Part shown: one piece after another, positions 34,046-46,075 of the stretch
Position numbering within the stretch: the stretch's first letter is position 1
Layout: the number at the start of each line of letters is the position of its first letter
Assembly: GCF_008831285.2 (NCBI RefSeq)
Contig: NC_045149.1
Span: 13,666,629 to 13,730,628 of the forward strand
Length of the DNA: 64,000 nucleotides
Direction: 5' to 3'
DNA from: Nymphaea colorata
Taxonomy: Eukaryota; Streptophyta; Magnoliopsida; Nymphaeales; Nymphaeaceae
Position numbers and translations under genes: made by a program
Notes under the pieces: model-generated
Databases searched by the model: none
Told to the model about the DNA's origin: nothing
The model's input: the letters and a program-made list of their open reading frames with translations, nothing else

Positions 34046-34639
34046 GAAATGGGAAAAAGGAGGGATTAACTATGGAAAGGGCGAAGAACAAAAGAAAGAA
34101 GAAAGGGAAGGAAAGAAGCTATTATAAAAGGTTGTTTGGATTAGAGGGAAAGGAAAGAAAATAAATTGTTAAAAGTTTATGTTTGTTTACAATAATGCCC
34201 AATAATGTTATTTTCATACATTTGTTTTTAAAAAATATGCGAAACAAATGTCTCTCTAGATCCCTCTATTTTAAAAGAGGATAAGGTTGGTCAAACATGG
34301 TCAAACTTGCATCTGTCGCATACATATTAGTTACTGCCTGTTAATAAGTTTATAATTTTGTGAATTTTTTTTATGATGAAAATGTCAATGTATCTTATCA
34401 ATTTTTAATAGTTCTCGAACGGTCTAATGAACCATGGCTCCATAAAAAGGTGACCTGATCATGGTTTTATGCGAAAGCTTTATGATATAAATACTTCTCT
34501 TTAAATTCTGCAACAGTGCATCAAGGGACAAAGATGCAAGTAAAAATTAACGCAGACCAAGAGAATACATAAACAAATCAATTTAACATGAAATAATTCT
34601 TGTCGAACATGTTGTTCAACAAAATTGGATTTCTACAAA
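34046..34639. other. Non-coding spacer of the duplicated block
   Basis: Matches 4,597-5,093, with an extra 84 bases (about 34,552-34,636) just before the MITE. No gene. Confidence 0.5.
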
Positions 34640-34829
34640 AAGGGGCAGAGTCAGGATTTTTTCATGAAGGAGCTGAATTATAGTATCAAAATTTTGACCA
34701 GAGTAGAAAGATCATTTTTTAGTCAAAACTTTTATGTAGGAAAAATGTATATATATTTTAAATGTACATGTAAATAAAAAAGTTAAAGTTGGCCCACACC
34801 CCTCCCTTACCGGCCTTGGCACTGGCCCG
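34640..34829. mobile_element. hAT-like MITE with intact 8-bp target duplication
   Basis: About 190 bp, AGGGGCAGAGTCAGG at the left and GGCCTTGGCACTGGCCCG at the right, flanked on both sides by TCTACAAA (34,632-34,639 and 34,830-34,837). An 8-bp duplication and GGGGC-type ends fit hAT. It is the same insertion as 5,094-5,285. Confidence 0.7.
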
Positions 34830-34837
34830 TCTACAAA

Positions 34838-35880
34838 ATTGGAATCCGCAATAAATATGACCGATTAAAAACACACTGCTACCATCAACAATCAATGGTC
34901 TCCTTCACCAAGTTAAATATATATATGTAGAGAGAGAGAGAGTGAGAAAGAGAGAGAGAGTGAGACGCCAAAACAGAGAAATCATTGGCTATATTCGTTT
35001 CTTTTTGTAAACAGCCGATCTATTTCCTTCAATTCTCACCATTTTTGGATTGATTGGAGTTGAACTTATCTTTCCACTAAACCTTTCCTCTCATTTTCAT
35101 TCTCCTCTATCCAAACAAAACGATCTGCAATCATTCCCTTTTCCTTCTTTATTTCCTTCTATCCAAACACCGCACCTTATTTCCTTTACTTTTTCTTCCC
35201 TCCAAATCCAGGATCTAGTTGTGCACTCTCCTATGCACCAAAGGAAAAAAGAAAGGGGATTAAGGTATTTTCAAAAGCTTTTTCAAAGTAATGTATAATA
35301 TGCATTTTAGACTTTTTTTACAATCATTTTCTTTATCCTTCTAAAAGACTTTTTTTTAGACATGGGCATGTTTGGTCGTTGTACATCTCTGTGCGCAATT
35401 TTTTGTGCATATGGGTGTACACATAACCAGTTTGATACCAAAATCCTTCTATTCAAACCTTTTTCCTTCTAATCATAAAGTTCAAGTTATCGATGGAGTG
35501 GAAGATCTGCTAGTTTTTTGAATTGTATATTTTGATTTAAAATCATGGCTGCAATTTGCATATGTTGAAGATTGTTTTTGTTCTATGCACGTCTTTCTGA
35601 TCAGTTATTTTTTATAAGGACGTGTCTCAATTTCTGGTCATTCAGTTTGTTGGTTGGCAGTTATTTTATGAACAGTTATCATCTCCTACCCTTAGTTTTG
35701 TTCTCTTATGGTGTATGTGGGTGATGTTTTTTAATGTTCTCTCACTTGTAAAAGAACTGGTTGTTAGTATGAGAAAGCAGCCATTGTGCTGTCCTGTGTG
35801 TGGACGTAGGCCATTGATCAGGCTGAACCACATTAAGCTCTGTGTGTTTCCTCTGTCTTCCTTTCTCTCTTATTTCAACA
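34838..35880 (+). repeat. Spacer and 5' LTR of plus-strand copia, duplicate copy
   Basis: Matches 5,294-6,350. The LTR end CAACA at 35,880 is followed by the primer-binding site TGGTATCAGTGA at 35,881. The left LTR boundary is unresolved, as in copy A. CT-rich blocks at 35,085-35,215 are the pyrimidine arm described for copy A. Confidence 0.5.
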
Positions 35881-37921
35881 TGGTATCAGTGAATTTAACA
35901 TGTCCGTCGAGGTTGTTGGGACTTCGATCCTAAGTTTCAGAGTTTTTCTGTCGAGGTGTCAAGTAGATCAGGCTTTGTTTCTGATCACTTGCTGGAATCT
36001 GGCGAATGGAGGACAATCGATGGATGGTGACTTGAAGATCGTCATCACCCTAAACCCACGATCAATCTATTGAAGTTTGGAGTCAATTCGTCCATGATCA
36101 AGGGAGAAATCATCACTGCCAAAAGGAACGATGCTGGTTCTGAAGATCAGAGGGACTGCAAAATCCCGCACTAGAAGAAATGGACGTGATCCTTTCTGGA
36201 AGCTCCGTTGGGGCTGAAATTAGGAGCGTCCCTTCCTCTTCATCTTGTTGATCTTCAGTCTGAATTTTAGAGAAAACGGACCTACGATTGATTTCTACGA
36301 ATTTTTGAGTACTGCAAGGTCCTGAGACGGGAGACCCTGTTCTACTACACTCTGTGACTAAGATTTCCTGAAGGATAAATTCTTAATGCGATTTTTCTGG
36401 GAAGTTCAGCTTGAGCTGGGAGATTGGGTGTCCACTCCTGAGGGTATTAGCTGCTTGCTGACCAATTTTGGGGATTTTTCAAGTTGGAGGTGATTTTTAA
36501 AATTTCAACGAGTGGTTGCTGGTCTTGAAAGGTGCCTGAGCAAACCTGATCTCCTTATTCTCATCTTCATGAGCATCATGGCTGAAATTGGTAACAATCG
36601 AATCATTGAGAAAATTGTTGTTCAAGAGCAACCTAATCCTGCTATTAAAATCACGTCAGTGCTTGTCAATGGGATAAATTATCTTGCATGGTCAAAATCA
36701 GCAACATTATTTGTGAGTGGAAGATCCAAACTTGAATATGTTACTGGTGACCTCCCAAAACCAGACGAGAATAGCTCCTTCTACAAGGAGAGGATGATGA
36801 CCAATCACATGGTCAGGTCTTCGTTGATGAATTCTAGGGAACCGAGAATTCAACAAGGTTTTCTTTTTGCTGAAACAGCTGCACAAATTTGGACAAAAGC
36901 CAAAGAGTTGCATAGTGAGACAAACAATATTGCTAGGATGTTTCATTTGTCAAAAAAAATTTACAGTGTAAAAAAAGATCAGAAAACTGAACCTCTTGGT
37001 GATCTTCAAGGATTGTGGGACGAGTTAGACTCCTTGGTTGATATGACTGAAAGTCTGCAAACTAGAGAACGTTTACGTGAGCTGCAAGAAATCTTTCAAT
37101 TGCTTAACAGTCTTGGTACAGAATATGAACCAATACGTCAGCAGATTTTTATGCATACATCACTGCCATTGTTATCCACCATTTGTTCTTTATTAATGAA
37201 TGATGAATCAAGGAAGCAGATCATGATTCCCTCGCTGCCAAAGGGGGAAGAATTTGATGATAAAATAGAATGAGTTTAACCGATGGAAAGAAAAAATGAA
37301 GAGAGTTTGCACCTATTGTAAAAAGGAAGGACACTTGCGTGAGTATTGTTGAGATTTGTATGGGAGACCAGACCCTAAGAAATCACCGTTTGGAAAATCT
37401 AAAGAAACTTCATCCTTGGCAAAAGTGGCTGCTACCAAATCTAAAGAGACTAATGATGCTACAACTGTCTTAGAAAATATTTCAGAATTGTTAAAGTACA
37501 TGTCTGTTAAGCAAGAATCGATGGCTGCATCAGCAAGCAATTCCACTTTGTGTAACCCCAAAGGTATGTTTTCTAATACTTGGGTGTTGGACTCTGGGGC
37601 AAGTAACCACATGACCATGGATCGGCATCTACTTAAGAACTATTCAACTCATAATATTGATAAATCTGTTACTATAGCAAATGGGTCTTCTATGCATGTG
37701 AGTGGTATTGGTGAAATGTCATTTTCGAATCAACCTATTAGCTACAAAATTTCTGCACATGCCAGATTTGAATTCTAATTTGTTATCTATATCGAAACTT
37801 ACAAAAGAAGTTAATTGTTGTGTTACTTTCTCTCCAACTGATGTGATTATTCAGGACATTGCCACGAAGAAGATGACTAGTAAGGGAGAATTATGCCGCG
37901 AAGTTCATTGGTTGGATAACC
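35881..37921 (+). mobile_element. Plus-strand copia element, duplicate copy, truncated before integrase
   Basis: Internal region identical in order to 6,351-8,412. Gag is open from the ATG at 36,578 to 37,273, longer than in copy A because the A-run shift and the TAA are absent. The knuckle CTYCKKEGHLREYC lies at about 37,308-37,350 and protease DSGASNHMTMD at about 37,590-37,620. Similarity to copy A ends at 37,921, just after REVHWLDN, before WHRCIGH. No integrase, RT, RNase H or 3' LTR. Confidence 0.88.
36578..37273 (+). pseudogene. Copia gag, longest open copy
   Basis: UBN2-type gag with NGINYLAWSKSATLFVSGR, QIWTKAKELHSETNNIARM, LQGLWDELDSLVDM and LNSLGTEYEPIRQQ. The frame ends at 37,273 before the knuckle because about 30 bases present in copy A (7,743-7,773) are missing. 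It belongs to an element that lacks pol, so any product would be orphan gag. Confidence 0.8.
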
Positions 37922-40654
37922 TTTCTTTTGTAGACTGATCGAATTTTGCCTTTTTGCTTGTCCTAGAAGGGGCCATCAGACTGGTTTGCATCAAAGTTTC
38001 TTTACAATTTTTTGCAGAGCCACACTATGCATCTTGTTTTCCACATGTTTTCCATCAATGGGCCTTTTTGCACACAAGCTCCACATGCCCAAAATGGCTG
38101 AACCAAATAAAAAAAAAAAACAAATAATAAACAAATCCCGGATCAAAGGGCAAGATCTGAAACAAAAATAGAAAAGAGAAAACAAAAAATAGAAACTTGG
38201 AATAACTTTAAGGCCCTTTTGACAAAGAGAACAATTTATAGCTATTCTAAAAATATAATTCAAAGATTAAAGCATATTCATGAAACATTTTGATGGTTAA
38301 ATTGTTGTATAAACCTGCCCTAATTTTTTGAGCATATTCATGGAAATGGATACGTGTTTGTATTGTCAATCTTCCCCTTAGGTGCCCTTCAGACTTTATA
38401 TGCCTCTTTTTGCAAGTTCTTTTCTTTTCGTTTTGTCCTTGTTTTGCTTTCCTCATTCTACTTCCTTGCTTTTTCACATGACTGACCAATGCAGGTTTCA
38501 ACAGAGAATGAGTTCTGTATGCCACCCAATGTACAAAACAAGCGTATACCTAGGGATGAGCTCTAGTATAAATATGCATATTTACTTCAATGTGCCCTAA
38601 CATTGTACATGCACAACAAATATTCTTAACCATGTCATTATCTCGTATCCATAGTGTCTGAGATAATGCCAAGGGGTGGTATGAAATAATGACTGCAGCA
38701 ATGCAAAAATCACAAGACATAAGATAATAGGTATGAGATAACAACAGGAGTCTGAGATAATGACAGAGGTATGAGATAATCATTATGAGATAATGATATG
38801 AGCGAGACAAAAAGATGAAGACGCATCTTTGCCACTCAGAGGGGTATATTAGTCATAACAACCTATACATCCAAATGAAACAATCATTATATATCTGCTT
38901 TATCGAATCTCAAAATCTTTGGTCACTAGGTGGCAACATCACAAGGCCTATGCACAAATATTTTGTGCATAGGTCAGCATATATAACTTGCTTGGGCTTC
39001 TACGGGCACAAAGAACTAACTAGTAAGAGATTGAGAGTGCCAAGAAAGATGGATGGTTGGAAGTAGAATTATAAAAGGGAATTAGATGGAAACGGTGCCG
39101 AATCTGCCGATGTTACAATCCTGTTGCTATATATCGAAGTGGATCTTCCTGGATGTTTACAAGTCTCTTGTTCTCTCACTCATTCCACCATAGACATTTT
39201 ATGCAAATACGAAGAACAGTGTCTAACCTCTTTAAAAAATTTAATGGACTGACCATAAATCCAGGCGATGGCAGGTTGGGAGCAGAAAATTTTTGAATTT
39301 CTTGATCTCTAGCTGCTAAAAGTTGTAGGTTTAAGCAACATGACACTATTATTCTTGTTCTAAGATGGTGATATGCAATAACTAGCTACATTTTATGCAT
39401 CTGTACTCCCCTGGTGGGATGAGTAAATCAATACAAGAATCTATGTTCTGGAGACACAACAGCTGATGTTCACATGCTGCTGCAGGAAAGCAGGAGAATT
39501 TTAATGGAGCATCAAGGTGAAATTGTGCACGCAGTCCTAATGGCATGTATGTAGAGATTGGAGAACCGAACCTGCATGAAGAGGGCAAACACATGGAAGA
39601 TTTTAGAGAGAACTGTTTTGATTCAAATTATATCACTCTCTTGAAACCCATATGACAGTAACATGATTTTAGAGAGAGAAAGAGAGCATGCAAAAGCGAA
39701 AACCACAAAATGATGAGAAAAGAAAGGAACGGATGCAAAAGAAAGTGGTACTTATAAAGAGAACGGAACCATTGCTTGGAATCTATTTCTGAAGAGCGAT
39801 TCATATTTAAAACCACCATTGCTATACGGCTTCACTCGGGAGGCCTTAAATAAGAGACGCTTTGCTTCCCGATCCCTACCATTTCTCATCTTGAGTTCCT
39901 GCTAGTGCAGCGAAATGACAGAAACAATGAGAGTACTGTTGAGAACAAGAAACGACACAGTTTCACCGGGTCTGCGGGGATTCAAGACAAGGGAAATGGT
40001 AAGGATCGAGAAGAGTCCTCCCGGGTGAAGCCATTCGCCATCGGTGGTATTAAGCACGAAACGCTCTTCGAAAATAGATTCAAAATGATCGTTCTGTTTT
40101 CCTCAGTACCACCTTCCTTCTGCATCACTTCCTTTCTTTCTTCTTTTTCTGGTTTTCGCTTTTGTGTGCTCTCGCACTCTCTCCTTTTGATGCAATGCTG
40201 CAGGGAGAGATGGTGTTTCCACCTTTATTAGAAAAGAGTAAAAGAATGTTCAAGAAAATCAAATCAGAAAGAAAGGAAAAGAATCAAGACAAAAAAATTA
40301 TGTAAAGAGAGCTCCATCCATGCATATACTCCCCCTGCAAGCCCAACATAGTGCATTATAATTTAATCACGTACATTAAATTATATGATCAAAATACTTA
40401 ATATTGTCACATATATAATATCTCGCCAATTTTCTGAGTACCAACTACATGGCATGAGATATGGCTCTCTTATTAATTTCCATAAGGAAGAAGAGATATA
40501 TCTAATGAAATACCATCAAGCCATTCATACTGCTTTCATTGCAGTTGAAAATCCTCTACTGCAAAATTGTTGATAAGATCTACTATGCCTTCTATAGTAC
40601 TACTCTTTAGTAGTATTTATAGACGTACACAGTAAGACTAAATGAGTATAATTA
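37922..40654. other. Non-coding
   Basis: No gene family recognised. The region 38,640-38,800 has scattered GAGATAATGA repeats. Open frames near 39,382-39,594 and 39,905-40,231 carry no motif, and the latter has no ATG at its start. Downstream expansin exons for copy 4 would fall here but were not found. Confidence 0.4.
38640..38800. repeat. Irregular TGAGATAATG repeats
   Basis: At least six partial copies of (T)GAGATAATG or ATGAGATAA in about 150 bases, irregularly spaced. Confidence 0.6.
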
Positions 40655-40775
40655 CGAACCGGCATTGTTGGTCAGCGCAGGAGATCGTTTGAGCTTGGAA
40701 ACAAGACCAGATGTTGGAGATAACAGAGTGACACAAGGAAGATAAGGAGAGAGGGGGAAGTTGGTTATGAGCAAT
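40655..40775 (-). pseudogene. Beta-expansin exon 1 remnant (copy 4)
   Basis: Minus-strand frame LSPYLPCVTLLSPTSGLVSK and LKRSPALTNNAGS aligns with copy 3 (SPYLP... SKLKRRFTVADDAG). The frame ends in a stop right after AGS, where copy 3 continues to GWLSAGTTWYG. No in-frame ATG is visible; at the place of the copy 3 start codon the sequence is CATTGC rather than CATGGC. It is a degraded remnant. Confidence 0.5.
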
Positions 40776-40789
40776 GGCTGCTTCTTCCT

Positions 40790-41452
40790 AGATTAGCATT
40801 GCAGAGGGAAGGGGCTGGGGGAAATAGGATAGGTTGATGTGCACACATATGATAAGAAGGAAGATCATATTGGTATATGTAGAGAAAACTAAGGTGCTTA
40901 GAGCTGCAAACGCTTGTGAACCAATATCAGCTGGTATCTTTTCCTTCTCTTATTGGATCTTTATCTTCATATGGTTTGAATGGAAACAAAGTTTGCTGGA
41001 GGTTAAATTTCCTTGTAGAGTTAAGTTTCTTTTATGACAAGTTACGGGCAGCCTACCGCTGGTTTTGATTTATGGTGACATCAGATAATAAATAAATAGT
41101 TTCTAAAAAGCATATATTTAAATGTAAACGTATATCAACTAATTATTTTTCTCAGTCCCCTGTAATCTTTAGCTTTTTAGTTCATTTTCTTCACCTAGTT
41201 AAGGATATATATTATGAAAGAGAGTTTGATTGGAAAGGCAAAGAGGGAGATTACTGCTCCTGAGGAGAGAGAGCCGGATCCTTTCCATTTCTTTCACACA
41301 CAAAAATAGATGGTCTTAATTTCTAAATTAATTTGGAGATTTTTTGTGAAATTCAAGCTTATCTGTTCTTACAGTAGCATTTATATTTTAACTTTTTCAG
41401 ATATTAAAACCTTTTCTTCTAGAACATTAGATCACACCAATCCTTTTGACAA
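40790..41452 (-). repeat. Expansin-type upstream region, copy 4
   Basis: Shares with copies 1-3 the blocks GTAATCTTTAG, TTCACCTAGTTAA, GAGTTTGATTG and ATTAATTTGGAGA. It is the most diverged of the four. Confidence 0.6.
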
Positions 41453-41786
41453 CTTACTGTGTTCCAAAATTGAAGCACATTCATGAAACATTTGTGATGA
41501 TGTATTTTCAATCTGCCTTATTTCTTAGGTAGGTTCATAGGACAGTAATACATTGTTACTGTCGCCAAAGATGACCCAAACAGACGATCTATATTTTAAA
41601 TTCTTATTTTAATTGATTTTTGTATTTTTATTTATGTATTATATTTGAAATATTTTTATCCAATTGTAAATACCAGATCACTTAAATGGACGAAAAGAGG
41701 TAGGTTTAAAAATATTTAAGGAAAACAAAAAAAAGAATAAATAGATGTGTAAAAAATTGGGTATTCCTTCTTTCATATAACGGGGT

Positions 41787-42109
41787 GTTTGATGAGATCA
41801 GAATCGTAGAATTAAAATTCTCATTTTTGATAAAATAGATTTCGATATCAATAAGACAAATTTTATTATAGAATTCTAGAATCATGCTTGAATCAAAATT
41901 CTGGAATTGTGATTCCAGAATTTTATAATTTTTTTATTTCTAATTGATAATTTTAGAATTTTAATTCATGTTTTTATCAAACAAGCAATTTTCAATTCTA
42001 GAATAAAAAAATTCTAGAATATCAAGCAGAAAGGAAACTAGAACTGAAATGACATGGTGAAATTTTGTTTCTAGAATTTTAATTCTAGAAAAAATTCAAG
42101 GCCACCAAA
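41787..42109. mobile_element. MITE, about 320 bp, relative of 15,454-15,737
   Basis: Starts GTTTGATGAGATCAGAATC and ends AAAATTCAAGGCCACCAAAT. The ends are inverted and the interior AATTCTAGAA-rich, as in the other copy. Confidence 0.6.
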
Positions 42110-42804
42110 TGGCCCCAGAGTCACCTCACCCATTTTTAGTGCACACCCAGTTTGTTGACGCCATTTTTTAGCATTCCCAAGATTGGGTTTTGATCAGTCA
42201 CTATTTTTCTATGGCTGCACGTAGCGTGATCTCTGTCATGGCCTAGTTGCACCATAACTCCCAATCTAGAGTGAATTTTTTGTTAGATGCACACCTTTAA
42301 TATTCCATTGAGCATTTTGATGCAAGTTAAAGCTATTTTAGTGGTTGTCTGCATCCCAACATGGTCCTTTTTCTGCTATAAACTTCTATTTCTAGTTTTA
42401 CAGAACACATAATTTTTGCAAATTTGTATGCCTTATATCGTTTAATCCAAGATGAGTTTTTGTAATCTACCACTTGGAGTTGCTTCGCTTATGTGTCTGT
42501 ACTTCGAGCTTCATCAAATCCATAGACAGTATTACCAACTTCAGAACTATTGACACCTTAACTATTTCTAAACAGGAGACAGACAGCGGTTTTGGATTCT
42601 GTAAACCGAGCTACGTGTTCAAAAGCAGTAGACTAGATTAGATTAGATTAGATTATAGTCAGTACCAGAAATTAGGTGTTCAGAGGTCTATCATATTGGT
42701 GCAGAGAATGAGGAGCAAAGCAACAATATGCTGCTCTAGTCTCAACCTGTCACTAAAATGTCAGGGTATAATATAGCAAGTTTGGAAGCCACTCGATTAA
42801 AAGT
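42110..42804. other. Non-coding up to the gap
   Basis: No gene recognised. A short run of TTAGA repeats lies at 42,633-42,655. Confidence 0.4.
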
Positions 42805-42904
42805 NNNNNNNNNNNNNNNNNNNNNNNNNNNNNNNNNNNNNNNNNNNNNNNNNNNNNNNNNNNNNNNNNNNNNNNNNNNNNNNNNNNNNNNNNNNNNNNN
42901 NNNN
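42805..42904. other. Assembly gap (100 N)
   Basis: Exactly 100 N bases, a conventional placeholder, so the true distance between the flanks is unknown. Confidence 0.99.
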
Positions 42905-44020
42905 GTATTTAAACAAACCTACTTATTTTAGAAAAATTAAAAAGAATTTGTTTATTTTTGTCATTATTCAAAAGTGGAAGCCTTCTGTGACGGCAGATGG
43001 CTGGCAACGCTATCCTTTCTTTTTTTTCTTTTTTTATTACATTAAAAAAGTTCTTCAAAAAGGTCATTTTATTCATTTTTGCTATTATTTTAATAAATTT
43101 GTTGAGAATGTGGTTGTTTGAGATTTGTTTACCTCCAAAAGTGTTTAAAAAGTTGGGCAGCCGTTTGATGCAGGCACATTCTTTGGGTGCCTGTTTCTTT
43201 CTTTCTTTTTTTTTTGTTAATTCTAGAATTGTTAGGCATGAAAACATACGCAAGCATAAATGTGCTTTTAGTGGGTAATAATTTTATATGTCATTTAGTT
43301 TATCATAGAAGAACTGTGTGCATTTTTGTGAGATGTGAGATGCTTCCTGGTGGTACTAGGAATTATCCATTCTAGAGACCAGACTCGATCCAGTTGGATT
43401 TTGACCCAAATCCCTTTGTTGAACTTACCCACGTCATGAGCTCTTAGTCTCAGGTTCTTTGCATGTGTTTGGTTTTGCAAACCACTTTGATTAGGCATGT
43501 CAATGTATTGACTAAGCGCACCTGCCACATGATCACCTGATTTTGGATCCAGAAATTTGGAGCAGACAGATTTCGATTGGTCATGCGATTTCATAACTGA
43601 ATAAGAATGCGGGTCCAATATTCAAGTGGGATAGAAAAAGGATCCCAATTGATACATATACATATGAATGTCGGATCTGAAATTGTTTTCAAATTAGAAT
43701 AGGAGATATAGACCCAACCGGTTCGTTTTCGTAACAGCTAGTGGAAGAACATTTGCTGTTTTACTTGCAAATTGCCTGAGAAGAGCTGGAGTTCAAATTT
43801 GTTGTGGGAAAGTTTCGTAAGACGAGAGCTCCCCATCAAAATGTTCCGAACAATTTGAGGTGCTAGTTTTCAAAGAGAGCTAGAAATTGTTCCAATCACA
43901 TGGTAATCTGGGGCTTGTGGCTTTGAGAAATGGAATAATTACTTGTTTTAATCACTTAAACAGGATGTTGACAGGCTCAGCTCCAAGCTGTGAGACTTGT
44001 CCGAATCATAGACATAAACA
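42905..44020. other. Non-coding after the gap
   Basis: T-rich runs near 43,010-43,220 produce open frames without motifs. From about 44,000 the sequence matches the 3' flank of the second kinase copy (50,210 on). Confidence 0.4.
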
Positions 44021-44101
44021 TTGTGTTGGGAAACGCAATAAGTCAGAAGCAAAAGTAGACCCCTTGTTTCCAAAATAATGTAAAGGATTGGTTTATGTTT
44101 G

Positions 44102-45746
44102 TCATTCTTCCAAAGGGGAAGCCTTCCGTCGTATCGTTTTAAGCCTAGTGACCACCTCCTTCATGTCCATTCTCTCAGTTGGTGCTTTCCTTGGACATGA
44201 CAACCCCGTCTCCATGATCATGACAAGCAGCTCATTTAGAATGGTTTCGCTGATATTTTGCTTCAGAAGATGATCCTCGATGACATCAAAAATTGCAAGC
44301 GAAAACGCTTCAGCCACCCACTGCCTCAAAGTAAACTCCCCATTAAAACGTTCATCGGTAGGCTTTGGTCGACACCTTTCCAACGGCCCCGAATTCTAAT
44401 TCATCCACTCAACAAGGTCAGAGGTAATGCACATGGTCATTAATGAGATGGTTTCAAAAATAAAGAAAGCAGTGCAAAAAAATTAGGGCTAATTATTTAT
44501 TTTGATTTATGCTGTACATGAAACTCTATTTTTTTGTTTCCATGCATTTATAAGGAGGAAGTGAAATTTACTAAAGAAAGAAACATACTCAAAAGGGAAA
44601 CTTGCTGGCATTAGTGTATGTGTGAATTAGGTTTAATGTTCACCATCTATTTGGATTCAGACTCATATTCAAATGCAAAATTGCATAGTCATCATCCCCA
44701 TTAATTTCACTTATTAATCTGATTTCTTTTTCATAATAAAATCCAAGTAATCAGTTGCCAACGGGTTGGTAATCTAAAATTAAAGCTTGATATTTGGAAA
44801 TTATGGATGTTGATAGAACTTCCTCTCCATGGTAAGCAGGACCAAGTTGTCCAAGAAGCAGTTCAAGCATAGAAATTATGATAGGCAAAGAGTTTGGTAC
44901 CTGCCGCAATGTATCCGGTGGTTCCAAGGGTGCATGTAAGAGTTAAAGATTTGTAACCAACCAGCATCTTTGCAATGCCAAAGCCACCAACATGTGCTGT
45001 CATGTTCTCATCTAGAAGCACATTACTTGGCTTTAGATCACAATGAACTATAGTCTCCCAGCAACCATGGTGAGGATATTCTAGAGCACAAGCAACATCA
45101 ATCATGATATCCAATCTTTGGGAAGAGCTTCAAGTGATGGCCACGTGAATGTAGACAGACTTCTAGGCTCCCAAGGAGCATGTATTGGAGAACTAAAGCC
45201 TTGAAATCTGCACTGGAACAAGATGTGATGACTCTAAAAAGGTTTCAATGTCTAATTTGGCACATCATATTGCATTCAATGTCAAAACTTTTGATGCGCC
45301 ATCAAATAATAAGTTTAGGACCTTAACAGCCACCGTTGTTCCATGTATTAAAATTCCTTCATACACTGAACCAAAGCCTTCACTTCCTTGTTTGTCACCT
45401 GAGATAACATTCTGTATGTGATCACTGGGAGGGTTATTCCATGAAATCTTTCAACCTCCTCCTGATAATGTTTCTCCAACCCCCTCTTTCTATATTTTGC
45501 GACAACAATGAGTACCCAAACAATGAGTACAAGTGCAAAACCCTCACTTGCTAAAAAAAAATCAACTCTAAACATGTTGACATTATTGTGCTTCTTCGGC
45601 TCCATCTGAACATACTAGGACATGGAATTTGGGAGCTCCCACATAGTGCATAGTTCCCTAGGAACGATTTGGCAGAAAGGTTTGCAAACTTTCCACCACA
45701 TGGAACCTCTCCTTCGAAATGATTGAAGGACAAGTCAATGACCTGG
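44102..45746 (-). pseudogene. LRR receptor kinase (subfamily XII-like) relic 1: juxtamembrane and kinase only
   Basis: Minus strand. It starts in the last LRR cap (SFNHFEGEVPCGGKFANLS), then a membrane segment (ALVLIVWVLIVVAK) and RKRGLEKHYQEE. The kinase domain follows with a degraded ATP-binding loop, then VHCDLKPSNVLLDEN (the HCD form marks a non-RD kinase). The metal-binding DFG is GFG. The exon 1 donor lies at 44,900 (CGGCAG/GTACC) and the exon 2 acceptor at 44,396 (ATTAG/AATTC). Exon 2 has lost about 53 bases that encode YSYGILLLEVFTG. It ends normally (RLKTIRRKASPLEE). The LRR ectodomain is absent; beyond 45,746 the sequence is a GATTCAGATT repeat. Several shifts confirm a pseudogene. 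Confidence 0.85.
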
Positions 45747-46075
45747 GATCAGATTCAGAAACACAAAAATATCCGATCAGGACCAGATCAGACTTAGTTT
45801 TAAATAATATCCTATATTCAATGCTCTTATATGTTCTAAATCAGTCAGATTCAGTTCAAAAATTTGGATTCAGATTCAAATATAAAAATAGGGTTCCGAT
45901 CGGATTCTGATTGTGACATCTGTTTTCAGATTCAGATTAGGATGAGTAAAAAATGGATTTAGATCAGATTCAAATTATGAAATCTGATTTTGGATGAGGA
46001 GAAAAATTAAATTCGGATCAGATTCAGATTGTGGAATCTAATTTCGGATTCAAATTTGGATACGGCCTTTTCCAT
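45747..46075. repeat. GATTCAGATT-rich dispersed repeat
   Basis: Many variants of CAGATTCAGATT, GGATCAGATTCA and GTGACATCTG. Related sequence occurs at 47,270-47,425, 63,030-63,455 and 27,560-27,690. It abuts the truncated LRR end of relic 1. Confidence 0.6.

Noticed and set aside
39905-40231. 108-codon ORF with a hydrophilic, protein-like first half
   Set aside because: No ATG at its start, no known motif and no homologous copy in the window; kept only as unassigned sequence.
42633-42657. TTAGA tandem run as a telomere-like repeat
   Set aside because: Only about five 5-base units; plant telomere repeat is TTTAGGG, so it is a simple microsatellite.
43000-43375. Hydrophobic ORFs (phenylalanine and leucine rich)
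   Set aside because: Produced by T-rich sequence; no sign of membrane-protein families.
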